Shown: one piece after another, positions 56,081 to 62,144 of the stretch
How the letters are laid out: every line of letters begins with the position of its first letter
Numbering within the stretch: the stretch's first letter is position 1
DNA from: Candidatus Methanoperedentaceae archaeon
GTDB taxonomy: Archaea > Halobacteriota > Methanosarcinia > Methanosarcinales > Methanoperedenaceae
Length of the DNA: 62,144 nt
Assembly: GCA_003104905.1 (NCBI GenBank)
Contig: PQAS01000009.1
Coordinates: 1 to 62,144, forward strand
Direction of reading: 5' to 3'
The notes under the pieces: generated by a model
Told to the model about the DNA's origin: nothing
Databases searched by the model: none
The model's input: only the letters and a program-made list of their open reading frames with translations
Program-made: the position numbers and the translations under genes

Positions 56081-56326
56081 ATGAAATATGTATATATTTT
56101 GATCGTACTGGTTGTAGCGGCCCTGGCTTCAGGTTGCGTGGATAAGAAGCAGACTGAAACATCAACCCAGGTACAGACATCACCCGGTGAGGCAGCCGTA
56201 ACTGCGGCAGTAACTTCTCCTGTGGCGGCGCCTGATGACCTTTTTGGGACAGAAAGCGATCTAAATGCAATGAATTCTACACTTGGCGATATGGATATGC
56301 AAATATCCCTGGTAGATACAATTTAA
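56081..56326 (+). CDS. Small lipoprotein
   Basis: 81 residues with a lipoprotein signal peptide and lipobox LASGC (Cys19), then a Thr/Ala/Pro-rich linker and an acidic C-terminus. A gaggagg box precedes the ATG. It is co-transcribed with the secreted coiled-coil protein. Function unknown. Confidence 0.78.
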   Translation: MKYVYILIVLVVAALASGCVDKKQTETSTQVQTSPGEAAVTAAVTSPVAAPDDLFGTESDLNAMNSTLGDMDMQISLVDTI

Positions 56327-56337
56327 TGTAAAAATGT

Positions 56338-56363
56338 AATGTAAACGCATATGCGTTTACATT
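56338..56363. terminator. 26-bp perfect palindrome with T-rich tail
   Basis: A perfect 26-bp palindrome (13-base arms, no loop; centre gcatatgc) lies 12 nt after the lipoprotein stop, followed by ttctttttt. It lies between convergent genes and is best read as a terminator of the envelope operon; a protein-binding site is the alternative. Confidence 0.6.
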
Positions 56364-56389
56364 TTCTTTTTTGATCCGGGAAAGATTTT

Positions 56390-58573
56390 TCACTGGTATA
56401 TGAAATTCTCTGATATCTTGGTATATTTCTCCAGTTCCTTCTTGGAATGCGGTTTCACTTTAGTCATGGCATCCCTGAAATTATGGTAACCCACTTTCAA
56501 CTGCTTAACAGACTCATCATCAATGGGTTTTCCAGAAACCACATACTCCCTGATCGCAAGTATCGTAGCCTCATTGCATACAGATGCAAGGTCTGCTCCT
56601 GTGAAACCTTCGGTATCATCAGCTAACGTTTCAAGATCAACATCGCCATCAAGGGGGGTCTTTGATGTATGGACTTTGAATATCTCGAATCTTGAGTTCC
56701 TGTCAGGCGGCGTTATGTATATCAAGCGGTCAATCCTTCCGGGACGAAGAAGTGCAGGGTCAATAATATCCGGCCTGTTGGTCGCTGCAATCACTGTGAT
56801 GCTGTGCAGTTCCTCAAGTCCGTCTATCTCGGAAAGCATCTGGCTGATAACTCTCTCGGTCACATGTGAATCCGAACCTGAGCCTCTTATCTGCGCAATT
56901 GAATCTATCTCATCAAAGAAGATGATACACGGAGCTGCCTGCTTTGCTTTTCTGAATGTTTCCCTGATTGCTTTTTCACTTTCTCCGACCCATTTGCTCA
57001 TGAATTCAGGCCCTTTAACGCTTATAAAATTTGCTTCGCTTTCCGTTGCCACTGCTTTTGCAAGCATGGTTTTGCCTGTTCCGGGCGGGCCATACAGAAG
57101 GATACCTTTCGGGGGTTTTGCTCCTGTCTGCCTGAAAAGCATCGGGTATTTCATTGGCCATTCAACAGCTTCTTTTAATTCCTGCTTCGCATCGGGAAGA
57201 CCTCCGATATCGCTCCAATGGATGTTAGGTGATTCAATAAATACCTCACGCAGGGCAGAAGGGGTCATTTCCCGGAGGGCATTTGTAAAGTCCTCTCCTG
57301 TGACTATCAACCTGCCAAGTATCTCCGCAGGAATACTCTGTACTTCAAGATCAAGTTCAGGGAGCACCCTTCTTATGGCATTCATGGCAGCCTCCCGCGT
57401 CAGGGCGGCAAGGTCCGCGCCGACAAAACCATGCGTCAGATCCGCGATCCTATCAAGTTTTACGTCATCAGTCATTGGCATTCCCCGGGTATGTATCTGC
57501 ATTATCTCAAAACGGGCTTTCCTGCCAGGGACTCCGATCTCGATCTCGCGGTCAAATCTGCCGGGGCGCCGAAGCGCCGGGTCAATTGCATTTGGCCTGT
57601 TGGTGGCTCCGATAACTACAACTTTCCCTCGAGCTTTGAGGCCATCCATTACTGCAAGCAATTGGGCTACTACCCGCCGCTCCACTTCACCTGTGACTTC
57701 TTCTCTTTTAGGGGCGATGCTGTCTATCTCATCTATTAATATGATGCTTGGAGCATTCTCCTCAGCCTGCTGGAATATATCCCTCAGTTTCTCTTCTGAT
57801 TCACCATAGAATTTACTCATTATTTCCGGCCCTGAAAGGGTCAGGAAATTCGCATTTGTTTCCGATGAGAGCGCTTTTGCAAGCAGGGTTTTTCCCGTAC
57901 CTGGAGGCCCATGCAGCAGAACACCTTTTGGCGCCTCTACACCGAGACGTTCGAAAAGTTCAGGATGCCGCAGAGGAAGCTCTATCATTTCCCTTACCTT
58001 CCTTACCTCATCCCCGAGTCCTCCTATATCTTCATATGAGACTCTTGGAATGGACGGCATCTCTTTTGCAGGTTTATCGCTTATCTCAATTACTGTTCTT
58101 CCTCCGATAATTACCGAATCGGCAACGGGCTTTATTGATACTACCACAAGGTCAACGCGGCGTCCCATTATATTCAATTCCACTACATCCCCGCGGGTAA
58201 TTACACGTCCTTCAAGGTTATGGGCAAGATATGCTTCTCCGCCCTGTATTTTCAGGGGCTGCGTTGGTGAAAACAATATTTTTTCAGCAGGCGCAGTATG
58301 AATTTTTCTGACCTGTACCTTGTCATCGATACTGACTCCCGCATTTCTTCTTACTGTGCCGTCAATCCGTATCAATCCAGAATTGCTGTCTTCAGGATAA
58401 CCGGGCCATACAAGGGCGGCAGTCCTCCTGGTGCCCTCTATACCTATGACATCCCCTGTCTGCAAACCCATATCATAAGCTACTTCGGGGTCGATCCTGG
58501 CAATACCGCGTCCTGCGTCGTAGGACTTTGCTTCAATTACTTTAAGTGTCAGAGCCTTATCTTTTTTATCCAT
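56390..58573 (-). CDS. cdc48: Cdc48/VAT AAA+ ATPase
   Basis: 727-residue unfoldase: N-terminal double-psi barrel domain (about 1-180), D1 with Walker A GPPGTGKT and Walker [10 protein letters not shown]2 with GPPGTGKT and IIFFDEID, arginine-finger regions RRPGRFDRE and LRPGRIDRL. The chain ends IYQ, a HbYX motif (hydrophobic-Tyr-any) of proteasome-gating ATPases. It unfolds substrates for the 20S proteasome. It is the last gene of the heat-shock operon hsr1-hsp20-cdc48. Confidence 0.96.
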   Translation of the reverse strand: MDKKDKALTLKVIEAKSYDAGRGIARIDPEVAYDMGLQTGDVIGIEGTRRTAALVWPGYPEDSNSGLIRIDGTVRRNAGVSIDDKVQVRKIHTAPAEKILFSPTQPLKIQGGEAYLAHNLEGRVITRGDVVELNIMGRRVDLVVVSIKPVADSVIIGGRTVIEISDKPAKEMPSIPRVSYEDIGGLGDEVRKVREMIELPLRHPELFERLGVEAPKGVLLHGPPGTGKTLLAKALSSETNANFLTLSGPEIMSKFYGESEEKLRDIFQQAEENAPSIILIDEIDSIAPKREEVTGEVERRVVAQLLAVMDGLKARGKVVVIGATNRPNAIDPALRRPGRFDREIEIGVPGRKARFEIMQIHTRGMPMTDDVKLDRIADLTHGFVGADLAALTREAAMNAIRRVLPELDLEVQSIPAEILGRLIVTGEDFTNALREMTPSALREVFIESPNIHWSDIGGLPDAKQELKEAVEWPMKYPMLFRQTGAKPPKGILLYGPPGTGKTMLAKAVATESEANFISVKGPEFMSKWVGESEKAIRETFRKAKQAAPCIIFFDEIDSIAQIRGSGSDSHVTERVISQMLSEIDGLEELHSITVIAATNRPDIIDPALLRPGRIDRLIYITPPDRNSRFEIFKVHTSKTPLDGDVDLETLADDTEGFTGADLASVCNEATILAIREYVVSGKPIDDESVKQLKVGYHNFRDAMTKVKPHSKKELEKYTKISENFIYQ

Positions 58574-58624
58574 ATTTCCCTTTATATAAGCATTTAACCT
58601 TTCTTTGATATACTCTACTTTGAT

Positions 58625-59119
58625 TTACTCTATCTTTATTGGCTTTCCTTCCTGTTTTTTCATATCTTTGAATTTGAAAGTTATTTCAAGCACTCCATTG
58701 TTGTACTTTGCTGAAGCGCTGTCAGAATCAATCGGACCTGGTGTCTTTATGAACTTGTAATATTTCCTTGCATTGCTATCTGCTTTGATTACAATTTCTT
58801 TCTCGGTTGCATTGAGCTCGATATCTTCTTTGTTTATCCCGGGCATTTCCGCCGTAATATTCAATTCATTCTTCTTTTCATCAACTAATGAGCTTGTAAA
58901 TGGTTCTCTCACGTCCATGTCCTTACCCACGGGTGTAAGATTGCCGAAACGCTCCACATGCGGTATGCCGTCAGGTCCCAGCTGCATGCTAAAACCATAA
59001 ACTTGCGGCTCTTTTCCCATGGATTGCATCATGCGGTTAACAAGTTCATTCATCTGTTCTATCTCTTTTTCAAATTCAGCGAAAAATCCTTTTTCAGTTT
59101 TTCTCCAGTCTCTCTCCAT
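58625..59119 (-). CDS. hsp20: Small heat-shock protein Hsp20
   Basis: 164 residues: alpha-crystallin domain (about 65-164) with LNITAEMPGINKEDIELNATEKEI and the strand NGVLEITF. Holdase chaperone. It lies between the regulator and cdc48 with gaps of 39 and 51 nt. The conserved IxI tail appears as PIKIE (IKI) at the end. Confidence 0.92.
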   Translation of the reverse strand: MERDWRKTEKGFFAEFEKEIEQMNELVNRMMQSMGKEPQVYGFSMQLGPDGIPHVERFGNLTPVGKDMDVREPFTSSLVDEKKNELNITAEMPGINKEDIELNATEKEIVIKADSNARKYYKFIKTPGPIDSDSASAKYNNGVLEITFKFKDMKKQEGKPIKIE

Positions 59120-59158
59120 ATTTTTTCCTCTTTCTCTTTTTTGTATATTTTATATTCT

Positions 59159-59791
59159 TTAGCCTATTATATAATTATTTTCGTCTCGCTTAAGAATCTT
59201 TCTCTTTTCCAATTCTGCAATATATCTCTCGATCACATATTCCGGAATTCCAAGCTGCATGGACAGCACACGCGCATTCATCGGACCTTTTATAAGGGCA
59301 TAGAGTATTTCCGCTTCAATATTATCCTGCGCAACATCCCCTATGGCATCCATACAATGTCCCATCGCCTCTGTTATGTTTCCCTGGATTTGCTGGTACT
59401 CCCGCATTACATTATTCCTATTTTCCAGAAGCTTCTGTACCTGGCCATAAAGAGATTTCAAGCCCTTTATTATCTCCTGGGGCGCAGCTTCCTGCTCTTT
59501 CGGTTCCGATAGGGCGACAGTAGTGATTTCAACATCAAATGAATAGGGGGACACAAATACTTCAAGACGGAGGTTATCTGTTATATGGAAGTATTTGCGC
59601 CGCTGTTCATCAACATTAGCTTCGACCATACCAGCCCGCTCAAGAAGCTCAAGATGCCCGAGGATCGCCTTTGCGCCGACGTCTAGCCTTTCTGCTATTT
59701 CGCTCATATAGCATGGGCGGCTTGCCAGAAGATGCAGGATCTTCCTGCGGTTCTCATTTCCAAGTATGTCTAACAGTTGTGCTGATTCCAT
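59159..59791 (-). CDS. hsr1: Heat-shock regulator HSR1-like
   Basis: 210 residues with an ArsR-like winged helix (about 5-80; LLDILGNENRRKILHLLASRPCYMSEIAERLDV), a long helical region and a second winged helix near the C-terminus (about 170-205). Gene order regulator-hsp20-cdc48 is that of Archaeoglobus HSR1 (AF1298-AF1296). The operator upstream matches the published HSR1 site, so identification as HSR1 is supported twice. Represses its own operon until heat stress (family knowledge). Confidence 0.88.
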   Translation of the reverse strand: MESAQLLDILGNENRRKILHLLASRPCYMSEIAERLDVGAKAILGHLELLERAGMVEANVDEQRRKYFHITDNLRLEVFVSPYSFDVEITTVALSEPKEQEAAPQEIIKGLKSLYGQVQKLLENRNNVMREYQQIQGNITEAMGHCMDAIGDVAQDNIEAEILYALIKGPMNARVLSMQLGIPEYVIERYIAELEKRKILKRDENNYIIG

Positions 59792-59827
59792 GTTTATGCT
59801 TCACCCCGAGTTAGTGACTTGAGGTTA

Positions 59828-59842
59828 CTAACCTTAAGTTAG
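59828..59842. promoter_or_regulatory. HSR1 operator CTAAC-N5-GTTAG
   Basis: The 15-bp palindrome CTAAC-CTTAA-GTTAG lies 37 nt upstream of the hsr1 ATG and about 10 nt downstream of a TATATA element (about 59851-59860). It matches exactly the motif reported for HSR1 of Archaeoglobus fulgidus. Its position between the TATA box and the start site fits repression of initiation. Confidence 0.85.
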
Positions 59843-59878
59843 TGTGAATGGTATATATAGTTTTCTACATACAATCAT

Positions 59879-59906
59879 ATCTGCGTTTATCGGCGTTCAT
59901 CTGCGG
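59879..59906 (+). repeat. Dispersed repeat, copy 2
   Basis: Second copy of the 28-bp element seen at 156-183, same orientation, in the region between hsr1 and mtd. Confidence 0.6.
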
Positions 59907-60051
59907 TTTAGATTTCTCAAAAGCCATAACAGCCTGATTTGGATTAAAAATTAAATGCTTCGTTTCAAGAAAACAATGACAAAACTCAAAATACCAGAAC
60001 AATTTCAAAAACCTTATAAACGAACCAAGCGAAATTCCGGTGTGATCAAAT

Positions 60052-60879
60052 ATGGTCGTTAAAGTAGGCTTTATTAAACTTGGAAATCTTGGAACCTCAC
60101 AGGTAATAGATTTATTACTTGATGAGATAGCAGCGAGAGAGGGAATAGCAGTCCGTGTATTCGGAACAGGGGCAAAGATGGGTAAGGATGAGGCGGCAGA
60201 AACAGCATCCTTCAAGAATTGGGGGCCGGACTTTGTTGTTATGATAAGCCCTAATTCCAGCGCACCAGGCCCGACAGCGGCACGCGACGTCTGGAAAGGA
60301 ACTCCAACTATAGTAGTATCCGACGGCCCCACAAAGAAAGAGGACCGGGAAAAACTGGAACAGGCTGGTTTTGGTTATATGATCCTTCCTGTTGACCCGT
60401 TGATAGGTGCAAAAAGGGAATTCCTTGACTGCGTTGAAATGGCAACCTTCAATACGGATGCATTAAAGGTATTGTCCATATGCGGAGCGATAAGACTTGT
60501 CCAGACTGAAATAGATAAGGTTATTGACCAGATAGCAGCAGGTACAAAACCACCTGTCCTTCCAAAGATACTTGCAAAACCTGAGAAGTGCGTGGAGAGC
60601 GCAGGATTCGCTAATCCTTATGCAAAGGCAAAAGCCCTTGCAGCCCTGCACATAGCCACCAAGGTCGCTGAGATCGACTTCCCGGCATGCTTTGTATTAA
60701 AAGAGGCTGACCAGGTCGCAACAACAGCAGCAGCAGGTCATGAAGCTATGCGCGCTGCAGCAAGACTTGCCGATGAAGCTCGCGAAATGGAGAAAGCAAA
60801 TGACTCCGTCCTCAGGAAGCCACATGCAAAGGACGGAAGAATATTGAATAAGACTAAACTCCTGGAAAAACCACAATAA
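60052..60879 (+). CDS. mtd: F420-dependent methylene-tetrahydromethanopterin dehydrogenase
   Basis: 275-residue Mtd, reversible reduction of methenyl- to methylene-H4MPT with F420H2. It is a central C1 step in methanogenesis and reverse methanogenesis. Signatures: VKVGFIKLGNLGTSQVIDL, GTGAKMG, MISPNSSAPGPTAARD and TKKEDREKLEQAGFGYMI; the C-terminal helix is Ala-rich. Length is typical (about 275-280). Strongest evidence that the host is a methane-cycling archaeon. Confidence 0.97.
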   Translation: MVVKVGFIKLGNLGTSQVIDLLLDEIAAREGIAVRVFGTGAKMGKDEAAETASFKNWGPDFVVMISPNSSAPGPTAARDVWKGTPTIVVSDGPTKKEDREKLEQAGFGYMILPVDPLIGAKREFLDCVEMATFNTDALKVLSICGAIRLVQTEIDKVIDQIAAGTKPPVLPKILAKPEKCVESAGFANPYAKAKALAALHIATKVAEIDFPACFVLKEADQVATTAAAGHEAMRAAARLADEAREMEKANDSVLRKPHAKDGRILNKTKLLEKPQ

Positions 60880-60892
60880 AGTTATAATTCAG

Positions 60893-60940
60893 GGAGGTCG
60901 CAGGACATCCAGGCGATAACTTCCTGTTTTTCTTTTTTAG
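60893..60940 (+). terminator. Putative mtd terminator
   Basis: An imperfect stem (ggaggtcgc pairing with gcgataacttcc, loop around aggacatccag) is followed by tttttcttttt, about 13 nt after the mtd stop. T-run terminators are usual in archaea. Confidence 0.45.
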
Positions 60941-60963
60941 ACCACTAAATCCCGGAGTCAGGA

Positions 60964-61257
60964 TTAATTCCTATCCTCATTGGCGCTTTTCAAATAAAAG
61001 TATACGGCTTTTGAAATCGCTTCCCTTACATGCGCTTCTCTTGTTTTTACTTTCAATGCAACAATATCATCCTGCGGAAAAATAGATTGGACATGAACCA
61101 GGTTTCTCTGCTCTTTTTGTTCCTCTTTTAGATTACCGCCTGAATTTTCTTTATTGGCATTTTTTAAGAAAAGTCCATTTTTTCGCATTTCTTTTTCTGT
61201 CTTTCGCTTTCTCTTCTCACGTTCTTCAATCATCTTTATTGCTGTTATGAGCTTCAT
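60964..61257 (-). CDS. DUF5371-like protein
   Basis: 97 residues: a lysine/glutamate-rich N-terminal extension (about 1-50) precedes a C-terminal region (HVQSIFPQDDIVALKVKTR, EAISKAVYFYL) resembling the small DUF5371 proteins of methanogens, perhaps ribbon-helix-helix-like. The ATG at 61257 is preferred over a TTG three codons upstream. It is convergent with mtd. Confidence 0.55.
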   Translation of the reverse strand: MKLITAIKMIEEREKRKRKTEKEMRKNGLFLKNANKENSGGNLKEEQKEQRNLVHVQSIFPQDDIVALKVKTREAHVREAISKAVYFYLKSANEDRN

Positions 61258-61414
61258 ATTTTTCAACCCAGATAGTTAATATCATTATGATTAGTATTAT
61301 AATGTACTAACGTAAAAAGATTTCCCTCGATTCTAAGGCCAAATTATACTAAAAAGCTGGAATTACAATTTAAAATAAGAGAGATGCATTTAAACCCACC
61401 CCACAATGAACATT

Positions 61415-61723
61415 TTATATCTTGATTTGTTCAGGTAAAAATCCTTTCTTAATAAGAACTTCCTTCATTCTGCTTTTATGATTTCCCTGAAGTTCTATAA
61501 CATTATCCTTAATAGTACCACCGCATGCGAATTTTGATTTTAGATAAGATGTTAATTCCTGCAAATTTATCTCGTTTGGATTAAGACCATCGATAACTGT
61601 TACTTCTTTCTTATATTTGCGCGTATCTATCTTTACTACTATTCTCTGTTGTTCTTTTGCTACTTCTTCACATATGCAAAGCTCTTTTGGCAAACCGCAT
61701 ACAGCACACATTTCTGAACTCAT
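61415..61723 (-). CDS. Translation initiation factor aIF1 (SUI1)
   Basis: 102 residues: an N-terminal CxxC...CxC zinc site (C6, C9, C16, C18) and the SUI1 domain (about 25-102; [42 protein letters not shown]). aIF1 controls start-codon choice on the 30S subunit. ATG 61723 follows a short leader shared with the divergent DUF192 gene. Confidence 0.93.
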   Translation of the reverse strand: MSSEMCAVCGLPKELCICEEVAKEQQRIVVKIDTRKYKKEVTVIDGLNPNEINLQELTSYLKSKFACGGTIKDNVIELQGNHKSRMKEVLIKKGFLPEQIKI

Positions 61724-61779
61724 TTATTAGGTTAATACCTCCATTCTTATATTACACAAGATTGTTATATAGCTACTTG

Positions 61780-62139
61780 ATGCTTCCCGTATTAAAATAT
61801 AATGGTGTAGTGATAGCGAAAAATATTGAGTTTGCGCGAACATTATTGGCACAGTCACTGGGTCTAATGTTCAGGAAAAATATGCCCCATAGTTATTCGA
61901 TGATATTTACTTTGAATAAACCGTCCCGGGTAAATGTTCACATGCTTTTTGTATTTTTTCGGATCGATGTAATATTCTTGAATGAAAAGAAAGAAATAAT
62001 GGGCCTTTCCCAATTAAAACCCTGGGTTGGATATAAAGGGATGGAGAACATCAAGTACATCCTTGAAATGAAAGCAGGAACGATCGATATGTTCGACCTT
62101 AAGATCGGTGGGCAAATGGAATTTAACTCGCGGGGTTAA
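61780..62139 (+). CDS. DUF192 protein
   Basis: 119 residues matching DUF192: LLAQSLGLMFRKNMP (the RxxGLM segment), MIFTLNKPSRVNVHMLFVFFRIDVIFL, then a small beta-barrel end. The ATG at 61780 is preferred because the homology starts there; a gttatata TATA-like element 10-17 nt upstream suggests a leaderless message. Function unknown. Confidence 0.82.
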   Translation: MLPVLKYNGVVIAKNIEFARTLLAQSLGLMFRKNMPHSYSMIFTLNKPSRVNVHMLFVFFRIDVIFLNEKKEIMGLSQLKPWVGYKGMENIKYILEMKAGTIDMFDLKIGGQMEFNSRG

Positions 62140-62144
62140 GGTGC

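Noticed and set aside
56523-57809. 428-codon open frame on the opposite strand of cdc48
   Set aside because: Shadow of a highly conserved gene; no RBS, no recognisable domain, and cdc48 motifs fully explain the sequence.
1-62144. tRNA or rRNA genes
   Set aside because: I looked for T-arm and anticodon-like structures and conserved rRNA segments and found none; a tRNAscan-SE and Infernal run would settle it.

Overview
The window is archaeal and most likely comes from a methane-cycling euryarchaeon of the Methanosarcinales. A 'Candidatus Methanoperedens'-like (ANME-2d) source is plausible but not proven. Taxonomic markers are F420-dependent methylene-H4MPT dehydrogenase (mtd), archaeal purine synthesis (purP and stand-alone guaA glutaminase subunit), RFC large subunit with a PIP box, Cdc48/VAT, aIF1, an isoprenyl diphosphate synthase, CooC, an exported gamma-carbonic anhydrase homologue and DUF2551/DUF5371-type archaeal proteins. 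Coding density is high, genes are often joined by ATGA overlaps, and I found no tRNA, rRNA, CRISPR array or transposase.

Region 1 (1-25 kb) is accessory. It holds two MacB/FtsX-type ABC exporters, two NosD-like beta-helix surface proteins (one frameshifted), four zinc-independent quinone-oxidoreductase-like dehydrogenases, four DUF4386 membrane proteins (two broken), a phytoene-desaturase-like flavoprotein, a methyltransferase and a two-component system. Genes from about 20.96 down to 11.42 kb run on one strand with tiny gaps or overlaps and look like one operon: surface protein, permease, ATPase, dehydrogenase, DUF4386, dehydrogenase, broken DUF4386, methyltransferase, dehydrogenase, flavoprotein. 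A divergent wHTH / HTH-receiver / histidine kinase / rearranged substrate-binding-protein operon faces it. All clearly broken genes of the window lie in this region.

Region 2 (25-33 kb) has a TetR-controlled operon (TetR, rifampin-phosphotransferase-like enzyme, B12-radical SAM protein) with tandem palindromes at its promoter. It is followed by a compact operon of a RecA/RadA-like protein without Walker A, a 101-aa protein and a PolB2-type DNA polymerase whose motif C has lost the first catalytic aspartate. This operon resembles an archaeal counterpart of a bacterial mutasome.

Region 3 (33-50 kb) is mostly chromosomal core: PspC and pentapeptide membrane proteins, a flavoprotein, guaA glutaminase, an MFS transporter, rfcL, a DNPH1-like hydrolase, trmI, LL-diaminopimelate aminotransferase, prenyl synthase, a COG2108-like radical SAM protein, a PAS regulator and cooC. 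It also holds an exported, membrane-anchored tandem gamma-carbonic anhydrase in which the zinc ligands are split between the two domains.

Region 4 (49.5-62.1 kb) has a MoeB-TusA-DsrE/F/H-like sulfur-relay operon, manC-purP, membrane-anchored wHTH and coiled-coil envelope proteins, the heat-shock operon hsr1-hsp20-cdc48 with a CTAAC-N5-GTTAG operator, mtd, a DUF5371-like protein, aIF1 and a DUF192 protein.
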